A stretch of DNA of 64,000 nt, taken from assembly GCF_023078455.1 (NCBI RefSeq), contig NZ_CP095740.1, positions 62,001 to 126,000 of the forward strand. Direction: 5' to 3'. Position 1 is the stretch's first letter. Each line of letters starts with the position of its first letter. The notes under the pieces were generated by a model. It ran no database searches. It was not told the origin of the DNA and saw only the letters and a program-made list of their open reading frames with translations. The stretch is from Luteibacter aegosomatis (GTDB lineage: Bacteria; Pseudomonadota; Gammaproteobacteria; Xanthomonadales; Rhodanobacteraceae). This document shows, piece after piece, positions 9,699 through 19,445 of this stretch. Made by a program: the position numbers and the translations under genes.

Positions 9699-11780
9699 AT
9701 GGTCAGCAAGAAGAATGTCGATTCGCCGACGGCGAAGGATACGCGTGGGAACGGGGACGAACTCCACCAGGAAGCCGGGGGCTCGCATGCCCCGTTGACG
9801 ACCAACCAGGGCGTCGCCGTCAGCGACGACCAGAACTCGCTGAAGATCGGCGAGCGCGGCCCGGTGCTGCTGGAGGATTTCATCCTCCGCGAGAAGATCA
9901 CCCACTTCGACCATGAGCGCATCCCCGAACGCATCGTCCACGCGCGCGGCTCGGCGGCGCACGGGTACTTCGAACTGACGGCCTCGCTGGCCGACTACAC
10001 GACCGCCCGGGTGCTCACCGAGGTCGGCGAACGTACGCCCGTGTTCACCCGCTTCTCCACGGTGGCGGGCGGCGCGGGATCGGTTGACACGCCGCGCGAC
10101 GTGCGCGGCTTCGCGGTGAAGCTGTATACCAAGGAAGGCAATTGGGACCTGGTGGGCAACAACATCCCTGTGTTCTTCATCCAGGATGCGATCAAGTTTC
10201 CCGACCTGATCCACGCCGTGAAGATGGAACCCGATCGCGGGTTTCCGCAGGCGGCCAGCGCCCACGATACCTTCTGGGATTTCATTTCGCTCACGCCCGA
10301 AGCCTTCCACATGATCATGTGGGCGATGTCCGATCGGGCCATCCCGCGCTCGCTGCGGATGATCGAGGGCTTCGGCATCCACTCGTTCCGACTGGTGAAT
10401 GCCAAGGGCAAGAGCACCTTCGTGAAGTTCCACTGGCGGCCCAAGCTGGGCCTGCAGTCCACCGTGTGGGACGAAGCCGTGAAGTTGGCGGGCGCCGATC
10501 CGGACTTCCATCGCCGCGACCTCTTCGAGTCGATCCAGGCGGGCAACTTCCCCGAATGGGAGCTCGGCGTCCAGTTGTTCACCGAGGAGCAGGCGGCCGC
10601 GTTCCCCTTCGATCACCTGGACGCGACCAAGCTCATCCCCGAGGAAATGGTGCCGCTGAAGATCATCGGCCGGATGGTGCTGGACCGCTGGCCCGACAAC
10701 TTCTTCGCCGAGACCGAGCAGGTGGCGTTCTGCCCTTCGCACCTGGTGCCGGGCATCGATTTCAGCAACGATCCCTTGCTGCAGGGGCGTCTGTTCTCCT
10801 ACCTCGACACCCAGCTTTCCCGCCTCGGCTCGCCCAACTTCCATCAGCTCCCCATCAACGCGCCCAAGTGTCCGTTCGCGAACCATCAGCGTGATGCGCA
10901 CATGCAGCATCAGGTGCCGAAGGGACGCGTGGCCTATGGCCCGAGTTCACTGGAGGGCAATACGCCACGGGAGGACCCGCGCCGCGGCTTCCGCTCGTTC
11001 GGTGCCGAGGAAGCGGGGGCGCGTGGCCGTATCCGTGCGGAAACCTTCGCCGATCACTACAGCCAGGCGCGGCTGTTCTACACCAGCCAGACCGTCTACG
11101 AGCAGGCACACATCGCGTCGGCCCTGGTGTTCGAGCTTTCCAAGGTGGAAACGCTCCACGTGCGCGAGGCCGTAGTGGGCCACCTGCGCCATATCGACGA
11201 AAACCTCGCCAAACGCGTCGCCGACGGCCTGGCGCTGGACACGTTCCCGCCGGCGCCCAAGGCGATGGCTCCCCTCGTCGAGATGAAGCCGTCCCCGGCG
11301 CTGCAGATCATCGGCAAGATGAAGGCCACGCTCGAGGGACGCACGGTCGGCATCCTCATCGACGACGGTTCCGATGCGGTATTGGTCGCGAGCGTCAGGA
11401 AGACGGCGGAGAAGGCCGGCGCCACGGTGAAGATCGTGGCACCGAAGGTGGGCGGCGCCCGTCTGACGGACGGCGGCAAGATGGTGGCCGACGGCCAGTT
11501 GGCGGGTACACCGTCGATCAACTTCGATGCCGTCGCCGTGGTGCTGGGTGCCGATGGAGCGAAGGCGTTGGCCAAGGAAGCCGCCGCCATCGATTTCGTG
11601 CGGGATGCCTTCGGCCACCTCAAGGCCATCGGCCTCGATGCCGGCGGACGGAACCTGTTCGAGGCGGCCGGCCTGGAGGCCGACGAAGGCGTGTTCGACC
11701 TGACGAAGCACAAGGCGTTCATCGAGGGTGCGAAGGGACGCTTCTTCGATCGTGAAGCGAAGGTGCGCCTCCTGGCCTGA
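9699..11780 (+). CDS. katE: Large-subunit monofunctional catalase (KatE/HPII type)
   Basis: 693 residues from ATG (MVSKKN), preceded by GCCGGGG; an upstream TTG would add ten residues. The length and C-terminal flavodoxin/DJ-1-like domain (from about residue 540, [13 protein letters not shown]) identify a clade 2 large-subunit catalase. Distal His81 in [15 protein letters not shown], conserved [16 protein letters not shown], and the haem-ligand motif [14 protein letters not shown] are intact. It converts hydrogen peroxide to water and oxygen in the cytoplasm, usually in stationary phase. The gene stands alone and converges on an SDR gene. Confidence 0.95.
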   Translation: MVSKKNVDSPTAKDTRGNGDELHQEAGGSHAPLTTNQGVAVSDDQNSLKIGERGPVLLEDFILREKITHFDHERIPERIVHARGSAAHGYFELTASLADYTTARVLTEVGERTPVFTRFSTVAGGAGSVDTPRDVRGFAVKLYTKEGNWDLVGNNIPVFFIQDAIKFPDLIHAVKMEPDRGFPQAASAHDTFWDFISLTPEAFHMIMWAMSDRAIPRSLRMIEGFGIHSFRLVNAKGKSTFVKFHWRPKLGLQSTVWDEAVKLAGADPDFHRRDLFESIQAGNFPEWELGVQLFTEEQAAAFPFDHLDATKLIPEEMVPLKIIGRMVLDRWPDNFFAETEQVAFCPSHLVPGIDFSNDPLLQGRLFSYLDTQLSRLGSPNFHQLPINAPKCPFANHQRDAHMQHQVPKGRVAYGPSSLEGNTPREDPRRGFRSFGAEEAGARGRIRAETFADHYSQARLFYTSQTVYEQAHIASALVFELSKVETLHVREAVVGHLRHIDENLAKRVADGLALDTFPPAPKAMAPLVEMKPSPALQIIGKMKATLEGRTVGILIDDGSDAVLVASVRKTAEKAGATVKIVAPKVGGARLTDGGKMVADGQLAGTPSINFDAVAVVLGADGAKALAKEAAAIDFVRDAFGHLKAIGLDAGGRNLFEAAGLEADEGVFDLTKHKAFIEGAKGRFFDREAKVRLLA

Positions 11781-11786
11781 AGCACT

Positions 11787-11831
11787 CCCATGGCGAGGGG
11801 ACCGGTCGAACCGCCGGCCCCTCGCCATGGG
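11787..11831. terminator. Long hairpin between convergent katE and SDR genes
   Basis: A perfect 14-bp inverted repeat (CCCATGGCGAGGGG and its complement) with additional CCGG pairing inside fills the whole gap between two convergent genes. It lacks a T-tract on either side, so intrinsic termination would be weak; it may act as a bidirectional transcript-end stabiliser or block convergent read-through. Confidence 0.55.
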
Positions 11832-12743
11832 TTACCCGATGCGCGGCGTGAGCAGGTCGGCGAAGCCCACCCGGTGGAGCATTTCGGCCTTGATCCGGTC
11901 CATCACGGTGAACACGACGTCCGCGCCGTCCTGGGTCGGATCGACGTGCACCCGGAAGGGGCGCTCACCGAAGGGTTTGGCGACGAGGTCGACGATGGCG
12001 TCGGCGACCAGCTCGGCGCGGGCGCTGTCCGGCACGATCTCGGCGAACGCGGAGTTCACCTTTTCGATGAAGCCGCGGTACGGGCTGTCAGGGTCGTCCT
12101 GGTATTCGGCCAGGCGGGCCGTGTCGGCCGGCGGCGCGGTGTGGGCGAAGTGGTTGGTGCCGTTGGTGAAGGCTCCGGGCACGACGATGGAGGTTTCGAT
12201 GCCCCAGCGCGCGAGTTCCCTGGCGTACTGGATGGCGATGGCGTCCATGGCCGCCTTGGCACCGAAATACGGGGCGAGGTAAGGCGGCGTGCCACCGGTG
12301 ACCGAGGACGACGAGACCCAGATCAGCAAGCCTTTTCGTTGCCTGCGCAGGTGGGGAAGGGCGGCGCGGTTGACGCGCTGGGTACTGAGCACGTTGACGT
12401 CGTAGAGCTGGGCGTACTGCTCGGGGGTGAAGGCTTCGGCGGGGCCGGACACCATGTGCCCGGCGTTGTGCATCAGCACGTCGATGCGGCCGGCGTCGGC
12501 GATGACGGTGGCGACGGCGGCATCGACCGAGTCCTGGTCCTGCACGTCCATCTCGACGGTGCGCAGGTCGACGCCGTGGTCCTTCGCGAAGGCGGCCATC
12601 TCGGCGACCACGGTGGCGTTGCGCCCGGTGGTGGCGCGCATCGAGGCATAGACGGTGTGTCCGGCGCGGGCCAGGGCTTCGGCGGTGAGGCGGCCGAAAC
12701 CGCTGGACGCGCCGGTGATGAGCACGACGTTCCTGGTGTTCAT
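11832..12743 (-). CDS. Short-chain dehydrogenase/reductase (SDR)
   Basis: 303 residues. Rossmann motif LITGASSGFGR near residues 8-18. The NNAG position reads MHNAGHM. The catalytic YxxxK is Y-F-G-A-K in the segment beginning LAPYFGAKAAMDAIA. It belongs to the classical NAD(P)-dependent SDRs, longer than the 250-residue norm because of a C-terminal extension, as in the YbbO/retinol-dehydrogenase-like group. Directly downstream of another SDR on the same strand, 49 bp apart, so probably the second gene of a two-gene operon. Substrate unknown. Confidence 0.85.
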   Translation of the reverse strand: MNTRNVVLITGASSGFGRLTAEALARAGHTVYASMRATTGRNATVVAEMAAFAKDHGVDLRTVEMDVQDQDSVDAAVATVIADAGRIDVLMHNAGHMVSGPAEAFTPEQYAQLYDVNVLSTQRVNRAALPHLRRQRKGLLIWVSSSSVTGGTPPYLAPYFGAKAAMDAIAIQYARELARWGIETSIVVPGAFTNGTNHFAHTAPPADTARLAEYQDDPDSPYRGFIEKVNSAFAEIVPDSARAELVADAIVDLVAKPFGERPFRVHVDPTQDGADVVFTVMDRIKAEMLHRVGFADLLTPRIG

Positions 12744-12792
12744 GGCGGTATCTCCCGATGGGGATGGGCGGGGGAGGAAAGGCGGGCCGACG

Positions 12793-13533
12793 TCAGATGA
12801 TTCCGCCGTTGGCGCGCAGCACCTGGCCGTTCACCCAGCCGCCGTCGGCGCCGGCGAGGAAGGACACGACGGCGGCGATGTCGTCGGGCTGGCCGAGGCG
12901 CTCCAGGGGAGCCGCCTTGGCGAGGCGATCGACCACCTCCTGCGGCTTGCCGTCGAGGAAGAGCCGGGTCGCGGTGGGACCGGGGGCCACGGCATTCACC
13001 GTGATGTTCCGGCCGCGCAGTTCCTTGGCGAGGATGTGGGTCATCGCCTCCACGGCGGCCTTGGTGGCGGCATACACGCCGTAGGTCGGCATGAGCAGGC
13101 CCACGAGGCTGCTGCTCAGGTTGATGATCCGGCCACCGTCGCGCAGACGGCGGGAGGCTTCGCGCAGCGTGTTGAAGGTGCCCTTGAGGTTGACGGCGAT
13201 GTGGCTGTCGAACAGCGCGTCGCTGCTTTCCGCGAGCGTTTCCAGCTTCATGATGCCGGCGTTGTTCACCAGTACGTCGAGGCCCCCGAACGCGGCTTCG
13301 GCGTTGTCGAAGAGGCGGGCGACGGCGGCCGGGTCGGTCACGTCGGCCTGGGCGGTCACGGCGCGGCCGCCGTCCCGTTCGATCTTCCGGGCGAGCGCTT
13401 CGGCGTCGTCCGCGCCGCCGGCGAAATTCAGCAGGACGTTGAAGCCGTCCCTGGCCAGGCGTTCCGCGATCGCGGCGCCGATGCCGCGGGAGGCGCCGGT
13501 GACGAGGGCGGTCTTGGCGTGGTTCGTGTGCAT
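12793..13533 (-). CDS. Short-chain dehydrogenase/reductase (3-oxoacyl-ACP-reductase-like)
   Basis: 246 residues from ATG MHTNHAK; an upstream in-frame ATG would enter the divergent promoter. Motifs: ALVTGASRGIGAA, NNAG in VLVNNAGIM, Ser in NLSSSLVG, and Y-A-A-T-K. The ending VLRANGGII resembles the FabG-like group. First gene of a leftward pair of SDRs, divergent from a LysR regulator that probably controls them. Physiological substrate not deducible. Confidence 0.86.
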   Translation of the reverse strand: MHTNHAKTALVTGASRGIGAAIAERLARDGFNVLLNFAGGADDAEALARKIERDGGRAVTAQADVTDPAAVARLFDNAEAAFGGLDVLVNNAGIMKLETLAESSDALFDSHIAVNLKGTFNTLREASRRLRDGGRIINLSSSLVGLLMPTYGVYAATKAAVEAMTHILAKELRGRNITVNAVAPGPTATRLFLDGKPQEVVDRLAKAAPLERLGQPDDIAAVVSFLAGADGGWVNGQVLRANGGII

Positions 13534-13664
13534 GGCGTGGTCTCCGATAAGAGCCGCCGTGGACGGCGGCGTGGAGACAGTCTGTGCCGGAGGTCGGGAT
13601 AGATAATCCACCCGCAATGGGTTTAACTGTTTCGCACCCACGAACAATGCCCACGGGGAGGGAC

Positions 13665-14573
13665 ATGGACCGGCTCGACGTGATGAAGCTCTTCGTCCGC
13701 GTGGTGGAACGGCGCAGCTTCACCCAGGCGGCGAACGACATGGAGGTGCCGCGTTCCACCTGCACCAAGGTGATCCGCGACCTGGAAACCCGCCTGGGCA
13801 CGCGCCTGTTGCAGCGGACCACCCGCGTGGTGCGCCCCACGCTGGACGGCGAGGCGTATTACCAGCGTTGCATCGCCATCCTCGACGACGTGGAAGACGC
13901 CGACGGCGCCTTTCGCGACCTGGTGCCGAAAGGCCTGCTGCGCGTGGAAGTGCAGGGCACGCTGGCGCGTCACTTCCTGGTGCCCGCGCTGCCGTCGTTC
14001 TTCGCGCAATACCCCGACATCGAACTGTCGATGAGCGAAAGCGACCGCTGGGTGGACCTCGTGCAGGAGGGCGTGGACTGCGCGCTGCGCTACGGCCGTC
14101 CTCGCGACAGCGAACTGGTGGCGCGCAAGGTCGCCGAACTCGACCGCCTCACCGTCGCCACCCCGGAATACCTGGAAAAATTCGGCACGCCCACGACCGT
14201 CGATCAACTCGAGGGCCATCGCGTGGTGGGGCTGCGCTCGATCACCAGCGGGCTGGTGACGCCGCTGGAATTCCGCATCGACGGCGAGCTGCGCACCATG
14301 ACGCTGCCCGCGCCGTTCACGGTCACCGGCACCGAGAGTTACCTGGCCGGTATCCGCCTGGGCCTGGGTATCGCGCAGGTGCCGCGCTTCCACGTCGAGG
14401 ACGCGTTGCGCGAAGGACGGCTGGTGGAGATCCTCAAGGATACGCCGCCGCCGAGCGCGCCCGTCTCGCTGCTCTACTCGCGCATGCGCCAGCTCTCGCC
14501 GCGCGTGCGCGTCTTCCTGGACTGGGCCGCGCGCGAATTCGCCCTGCGCAACCCGTCGACGCGGGAGCACTGA
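13665..14573 (+). CDS. LysR-family transcriptional regulator
   Basis: 302 residues. The chosen ATG (MDRLDVMKLF) is preceded by GGGGAGGG, a strong ribosome site. Winged HTH over about residues 1-60 (RSFTQAANDMEVPRSTCTKV), then the substrate-binding domain with the FFAQYPDIELSMSES signature. It is divergent from the two SDR genes with a 131-bp gap, the usual arrangement for a LysR regulator and its target. It ends 5 bp before the next gene, an AraC-type regulator, so the two regulators may be co-expressed. Confidence 0.9.
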   Translation: MDRLDVMKLFVRVVERRSFTQAANDMEVPRSTCTKVIRDLETRLGTRLLQRTTRVVRPTLDGEAYYQRCIAILDDVEDADGAFRDLVPKGLLRVEVQGTLARHFLVPALPSFFAQYPDIELSMSESDRWVDLVQEGVDCALRYGRPRDSELVARKVAELDRLTVATPEYLEKFGTPTTVDQLEGHRVVGLRSITSGLVTPLEFRIDGELRTMTLPAPFTVTGTESYLAGIRLGLGIAQVPRFHVEDALREGRLVEILKDTPPPSAPVSLLYSRMRQLSPRVRVFLDWAAREFALRNPSTREH

Positions 14574-14578
14574 ACACC

Positions 14579-15562
14579 GTGGCGACGCGCATCGTCTGCA
14601 TGCTCGCCTACGAGGGCGCGCAGTCGCTCGACATCAGCGGGCCGCTCGAAGTGTTCGCCCTGGCCAGCCGGCAGGCACAGGAAGACGGTCTCGCCCAGGC
14701 GCCCCTGTATCGCACGCAGGTGCTGACCAGGGATGGCGGCGCGGTGACCCTGTCCTCCGGCATGCGCCTGCTGCCCGACCATGCGTGCGCGGCGATGCCC
14801 CGGGATACCGACACGCTGCTGGTCTGTGGCGGCATGGGCGACGCGGTGGACCGGGCCCGTGACGACGGCGCGCTGGTCGACTGGCTGCGCGGCGCGGCAA
14901 GACGGGTGCGCCGCATCGCCTCGGTGTGCAGCGGTGCCCTGTTGCTCGCGGAAACCGGCGTGCTCGACGGGTGCGAAGCCACCACGCACTGGAGCGACGT
15001 GCGTGAATTGCGCGAGCGCTATCGCGCGGTCAGGGTGGTGCCCGATGCCATCTACACGCGTACGGGCGAGGTATGGACCTCGGCCGGCATCACCACCGGC
15101 ATGGACCTCGCCCTGGCGATGGTCACGGCCGACCACGGCGCGCCGCTGTCGTTGAAGGTCGCGCGGCGCATGGTGATGGCGAGCAAGCGCTCGGGCGGCC
15201 AGAGCCAGATCAGCGCGGAACTGGCCGCGCTCGAGTTGCCCGACCCGCTCCACGAGTTGGCGAACTGGATTCGCGAGAACCTGCGCTCACGCCTGGATGC
15301 CGACCTGCTGGCCGAGCGCCTGCACATGAGCACGCGCCAGTTCAGCCGCCGCTTCGGCGCCGCCTTCGGTACCTCGCCGCAGAAATACGTCGAGGGCCTG
15401 CGCGTGGACCACGCCAAGCCCCTGCTCGAAAGCACGCGCAAGGACGTCAAGCGCGTGGCCGCCGAATGCGGCTTTCCTTCGGCCGAAGCCATGCGCCGGG
15501 CGTTCGTGCGCCACCTGGGTATCGCGCCCAGCGAATACCGGCAGCGCCTGCGCGGCGAATGA
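14579..15562 (+). CDS. GlxA/FtrA-type AraC-family regulator with DJ-1/PfpI sensor domain
   Basis: 327 residues from GTG, preceded by GCGGGAGCAC; the GTG gives a family-typical N-terminus (VATRIVCMLAYEGAQSLD). DJ-1/PfpI-like domain to about residue 190 with the nucleophile-elbow Cys in VCSGALLLAETG, then two AraC helix-turn-helix motifs (LLAERLHMSTRQFSRRFGAAF and VAAECGFPSAEAMRRAFVRH). Such regulators respond to small metabolites or reactive carbonyls. A DJ-1 protein follows 90 bp downstream, the likely target. Confidence 0.88.
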   Translation: MATRIVCMLAYEGAQSLDISGPLEVFALASRQAQEDGLAQAPLYRTQVLTRDGGAVTLSSGMRLLPDHACAAMPRDTDTLLVCGGMGDAVDRARDDGALVDWLRGAARRVRRIASVCSGALLLAETGVLDGCEATTHWSDVRELRERYRAVRVVPDAIYTRTGEVWTSAGITTGMDLALAMVTADHGAPLSLKVARRMVMASKRSGGQSQISAELAALELPDPLHELANWIRENLRSRLDADLLAERLHMSTRQFSRRFGAAFGTSPQKYVEGLRVDHAKPLLESTRKDVKRVAAECGFPSAEAMRRAFVRHLGIAPSEYRQRLRGE

Positions 15563-15652
15563 CGATGTCCGTCGCGGCGGGCGTGATGTCCGCATGCGAG
15601 GGATGGCGTTCGCTACCGTGTCGATCGCATTCCACCCTGGGGAGGATCTCCG

Positions 15653-16642
15653 ATGCGTTCGACCGTATTGCGTTTCATCGCCGCCGTGCTGGTGCTTTTC
15701 ACCGGCGCCGCCCTCGCCGCCCATGAACCGATGAACGAGCCCGCCGTGCGCGTGGGCATCGTGTTGTTCGACGGCGTGCAGATCATCGATTTTTCGGGGC
15801 CGTACGAGGTGTTCGGCACCGCCGGCTTCGGCGTGGTCACGCTCTCGCCCGACGGCAAGCCGGTGAAGACGGCCATGGGCCTCACCGTGACGCCCGACGC
15901 GAGCTTCGCCGATGCGCCGCCCTTCGACGTGCTGCTGGTGCCCGGCGGCGACGTCGCCGACGCGCAGAAGGACGCACGCGTGCTCGATTTCATCCGCAAG
16001 CATTCCGCGTCGTCGCGCTACACGATGTCGGTGTGCACCGGGGCGTTCATCCTCGGCTCGAGCGGCTTGCTCGACGGCCTGAAGGCCACCACGTTCACGC
16101 CGCGCATCGACGGGCTTGCGGCGAAGTTCCCGAGGGTCGACGTCGTTCGCGACGTGCGCTGGGCCGACAACGGCAAGGTCATCACCTCGGCGGGCCTGTC
16201 GTCGGGCATCGACGCGGCCCTTCACCTGGTGGCGCGCCTGCGCGGCACGGACTTCGCCCGCACCACGGCGATGCACCTGGAATACGACTGGAAGCCCGAG
16301 GGCGGCTTCGTCCGTTCGCGCATGGCCGATCGGTACACGCCGCAGAAGCTGTACGCGCAGGTCGAGTGGCCCAAGGACATGAAGGGTGAGGAAATCTACG
16401 CGTTCGGTGACGAGCGGCAGTGGCGTAGCCGCATCCGGATCGCCTCGGCCACGTCGGCGGCGGCGTTCGTCGATCGCATGGCGGCGGGCATCCAGCGATT
16501 CGGCGGCTGGACGCGTCAAGGCAAGGAGACGCGTTGGACGAGCCGCCAGGAAGGCCACGAGGTGACGCTCTCGGTCGCCACCACGCCGGGCAAGACGGCG
16601 GGCACGTTCGACCTTGAGGTGGACGTCGACGTGGGGGTGTAG
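15653..16642 (+). CDS. Exported DJ-1/PfpI family protein
   Basis: 329 residues. Signal peptide MRSTVLRFIAAVLVLFTGAA with cleavage near ALAAHE. DJ-1/PfpI core from about residue 30 (VRVGIVLFDGVQIIDFSGPYE) with the elbow Cys in SVCTGAFILGSSG. The ~120 residues after the DJ-1 domain (from KLYAQVEWPK) form an unassigned C-terminal domain containing a W-rich, beta-type stretch. Probably periplasmic. Position behind the GlxA-like regulator suggests regulated expression. Function unknown; amidase, chaperone or deglycase-like roles are all possible. Confidence 0.82.
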   Translation: MRSTVLRFIAAVLVLFTGAALAAHEPMNEPAVRVGIVLFDGVQIIDFSGPYEVFGTAGFGVVTLSPDGKPVKTAMGLTVTPDASFADAPPFDVLLVPGGDVADAQKDARVLDFIRKHSASSRYTMSVCTGAFILGSSGLLDGLKATTFTPRIDGLAAKFPRVDVVRDVRWADNGKVITSAGLSSGIDAALHLVARLRGTDFARTTAMHLEYDWKPEGGFVRSRMADRYTPQKLYAQVEWPKDMKGEEIYAFGDERQWRSRIRIASATSAAAFVDRMAAGIQRFGGWTRQGKETRWTSRQEGHEVTLSVATTPGKTAGTFDLEVDVDVGV

Positions 16643-16673
16643 TCACGACGCCATCCCTCCGGCGACACGTTTC

Positions 16674-16715
16674 TTGCAAACTGAAATGACGACCGTAATA
16701 ATAGAAAGTACGATC
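16674..16715 (+). promoter_or_regulatory. Promoter and candidate operator for the emrAB-like operon
   Basis: TTGCAA at 16674-16679 and an AATAAT/TAATAA -10 around 16696-16702 make a plausible sigma-70 promoter in an otherwise GC-rich context. An imperfect inverted repeat, GACCGTA (16691-16697) and TACGATC (16709-16715), overlaps the -10 and is placed to repress. It resembles MarR/TetR-type sites in size, but no such gene is adjacent. Confidence 0.45.
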
Positions 16716-16737
16716 ATCATTCAAGCGGTATGCCACC

Positions 16738-17799
16738 GTGTCCGTCATCGCCGAAACCGCCGCCGCCTCGCCACGCAAGCGGCGGTTGAAACCCATCGTC
16801 GCCCTCATCGTCCTCGTGGCCTTACTGGCCTACGCGGCCTGGTGGTGGACGAACGCCCGCTTCGTCGAAGACACCGACGATGCCTACGTGGGCGGCGATA
16901 TCACCGTGATCGGCTCGAAGGTGGCCGGTTACGTGAGCGAGGTCGTCGTGGTGGACAACCAGGCCGTGCACCGTGGCGACCTCCTGGTGAAGATCGACGA
17001 TCGCGACTACCGCGCGGCCCTCGATAAGGCCTTGGCCGCCGTGGCGGCGCAGGACGCCGCGCTGCGCAACCTCGACGCGACGGAAAACCTCCAGCGCAGC
17101 GTCATCGACCAGGCGCTGGCCGGGGTCAGCGGCGCGCGGGCGGAAGCGACCCGGTCGAAGCTCGACGACGAACGCTTCCGCCAGTTGGTGGGGCAGGGCG
17201 CGGTGTCGGTGGAGAGCGCGCAGCGGGCCCGGGCCGACTTCCAGACTGCGCGCGCCACCACCGCGAAGGCTACCGCGGCGGTCAGCGAGGCGCGCCGCCG
17301 GCTCGACGTGATCGACACCCAGCGTCACCAGGTGGAAGCCGCGCTGGCCCAGGCGCGGGCCGAGGCCGAACAGGCCAGGCTCAATCTTTCCTATACCGAG
17401 CTGCGCGCACCGGTGGACGGCGTGGTCGGCAACCGCAAGGCGCGCGTCGGCAGTTACGTCACCGCGGGCAGCCAGATGCTGGTGGTGGTTCCCGCCCGCG
17501 GGTTGTGGGTGGACGCGAACTTCAAGGAAGATCAACTCGCCCGCATGCGCGTGGGACAGGCGGTGGACATCCGCGCCGACGTCATGCCCGACAAGGTGTT
17601 CCATGGGCATCTGGCGAGCCTCGCTCCGGCGACCGGCGCGCAGTTCAGCATCCTCCCGCCCGAAAACGCCACGGGCAATTTCACCAAGATCGTGCAGCGC
17701 GTGCCCGTGCGCGTGACGCTGGACGGTAACGACGGCGACCTGGGCGTCCTGCGTCCCGGCCTGTCGGTGACGGCGCGGATCGATACGCGCGCGCCATGA
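16738..17799 (+). CDS. emrA: EmrA-like membrane-fusion protein (HlyD family)
   Basis: 353 residues, GTG start; the nearby ATG at 16730 is in another frame. One N-terminal membrane anchor (about residues 20-38, PIVALIVLVALLAYAAWWW), then the biotinyl-lipoyl half DDAYVGGDITVIGSKVAGYV, a coiled-coil hairpin, the second lipoyl half, and the conserved LWVDANFKEDQLARMRVGQ. This periplasmic adaptor links the inner-membrane transporter to an outer-membrane channel. It overlaps emrB (ATGA). No outer-membrane gene is present in this operon, so TolC or a distant channel must be used. Confidence 0.92.
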   Translation: MSVIAETAAASPRKRRLKPIVALIVLVALLAYAAWWWTNARFVEDTDDAYVGGDITVIGSKVAGYVSEVVVVDNQAVHRGDLLVKIDDRDYRAALDKALAAVAAQDAALRNLDATENLQRSVIDQALAGVSGARAEATRSKLDDERFRQLVGQGAVSVESAQRARADFQTARATTAKATAAVSEARRRLDVIDTQRHQVEAALAQARAEAEQARLNLSYTELRAPVDGVVGNRKARVGSYVTAGSQMLVVVPARGLWVDANFKEDQLARMRVGQAVDIRADVMPDKVFHGHLASLAPATGAQFSILPPENATGNFTKIVQRVPVRVTLDGNDGDLGVLRPGLSVTARIDTRAP

Positions 17800-19322
17800 G
17801 CCCGGTCGCGCATCTGTCGAAAGCCCAGAAGATCTTCGCCTTCGGCACCATGTGCCTGGGGATGTTCATCGCGCTGCTCGACATCCAGATCGTGTCGGCC
17901 TCGCTGCGCGACATCGGCGGCGGCCTGTCGGCCGGTGCCGACGACACGGCCTGGGTGCAGACCAGCTACCTCATCGCCGAGATCGTGGTCATCCCGTTGT
18001 CGGGATGGCTGAGCCGTGTGTTTTCCACGCGCTGGCTCTTCGCGGCATCCGCGGCGGGCTTCACGCTCACCAGCCTCCTGTGCGGCATCGCCTGGGATAT
18101 CCAGAGCATGATCGGGTTTCGTGCCGCGCAAGGTTTCCTCGGCGGTTCGATGATCCCGCTGGTGTTCACCACGGCGTTCGTGTTCTTCGAGGGCAAGCAG
18201 CGCGTGGTCGCCGCCGCCACCATCGGCGCGCTGGCGTCGCTGGCGCCCACGTTCGGCCCGACCCTGGGTGGTTGGATCACCGACCACTATTCGTGGCACT
18301 GGCTGTTCTTCATCAACCTGCTGCCCGGTGCCTTCGTCACGGTGGCGGTACCGATGTTCGTGAAGATCGACGAGCCCGATCTTTCGTTGTTGCGCGTGGG
18401 CGATTGGCCGGGCATCGCGTTGATCGCCACCAGCCTGGCCTGCCTGGAATATACGCTGGAGGAAGGGCCGCGCTGGAACTGGATGGACGACGCCACGATC
18501 CGTGCCACGGCATGGGTCAGCGCGATCTCGGGGATGCTTTTCGTATGGCGGGCGCTGACCGCCGAGCAACCGGTGGTCGATCTGCGCGCACTGCGCGACC
18601 GCAACTTCGCGCTCGGTTGCTTCTTTTCGTTCGTGACGGGCATCGGGCTGTTCGCGACGATCTACCTCACGCCGTTGTTCCTGGGACGCGTGGAAGGCTA
18701 CAGTGCCTTGCAGATCGGCCAGGCCGTGTTCTCCACGGGCGTGTTCCAGATCCTCACCATCCCCGTGTACGCGATGCTGGCCAACCGCGTCGACCTGCGC
18801 TGGATCCTGATGATCGGACTGGCGATGTTCACCGCGTCGATGTTCGAGTTCACGCCTATCACGCACGACTGGAGCGCGCGGGAGTTGCTCTTCCCGCAGG
18901 CGCTGCGCGGCATGGCCCAGCAGCTCTCCGTGCCGCCCATCGTGACGCTGACGCTCGGTGGCCTGCCGCCCGCGCGATTGCGCCAGGCCTCGGGCCTGTT
19001 CAACCTCATGCGCAACCTCGGAGGGGCGATCGGCATCGCCGCCTGCGCCACCTTGCTCAACGACCGCACCAACCTGCACTTCCAGCGCATGGCGGAACAC
19101 CTCAACGCCACCAACGAGGCGATGAACGCGTTTCTCGCCACGATTCCCGATGCGCAGCAGGGACTCGCGCGGTTGTGGCAACTGACCTATCGCGAGGCGC
19201 AGACGCTGACCTATAGCGACGCATTCCACGTGATGATGCTTTGCTTCGCGGTGGCGACGGTACTCGTGCCGTTGATGCGGAAAGTGCAGCCACCGAAGGC
19301 GCCGTCGGCCGATGCGCATTGA
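17796..19322 (+). CDS. emrB: EmrB-like DHA2-family MFS drug exporter
   Basis: 508 residues with 14 predicted transmembrane helices, the DHA2 count. The N-terminus has MCLGMFIALLDIQIVSASLRDIGGGL and the DHA2 motif region FLGGSMIPLVFTTAFVFFEG, ending in a charged C-terminal tail. Proton-driven export of hydrophobic drugs or uncouplers with EmrA. Second in a two-gene operon. A 32-bp-arm inverted repeat lies 24 bp after the stop. Confidence 0.92.
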   Translation: MSPVAHLSKAQKIFAFGTMCLGMFIALLDIQIVSASLRDIGGGLSAGADDTAWVQTSYLIAEIVVIPLSGWLSRVFSTRWLFAASAAGFTLTSLLCGIAWDIQSMIGFRAAQGFLGGSMIPLVFTTAFVFFEGKQRVVAAATIGALASLAPTFGPTLGGWITDHYSWHWLFFINLLPGAFVTVAVPMFVKIDEPDLSLLRVGDWPGIALIATSLACLEYTLEEGPRWNWMDDATIRATAWVSAISGMLFVWRALTAEQPVVDLRALRDRNFALGCFFSFVTGIGLFATIYLTPLFLGRVEGYSALQIGQAVFSTGVFQILTIPVYAMLANRVDLRWILMIGLAMFTASMFEFTPITHDWSARELLFPQALRGMAQQLSVPPIVTLTLGGLPPARLRQASGLFNLMRNLGGAIGIAACATLLNDRTNLHFQRMAEHLNATNEAMNAFLATIPDAQQGLARLWQLTYREAQTLTYSDAFHVMMLCFAVATVLVPLMRKVQPPKAPSADAH

Positions 19323-19345
19323 GTCTACCGCACCCTCTTACGCAA

Positions 19346-19445
19346 GGCGCTGGGTTCCTGCCTGCGCAGGAACGACGAGCTACAAGATTTGATATAGCGC
19401 CACGACAACCTCACGTCGTTCCTGCGCAGGCAGGAACCCAGCGCC
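19346..19445. repeat. Long inverted repeat (32-bp perfect arms), REP/BIME-like
   Basis: Arms at 19346-19377 and 19414-19445 are perfectly complementary over 32 bp and contain CCTGCGCAGG, itself a palindrome. The 36-bp centre is AT-richer. With one mismatch the arms extend four bases further. The unit GTTCCTGCCTGCGCAGGAAC is typical of chromosomal interspersed palindromes in this order. It sits between emrB and the GH43 gene; a smaller hairpin (CGCTCG-GTTTTAG-CGAGCG) follows at 19449-19467. Confidence 0.85.
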
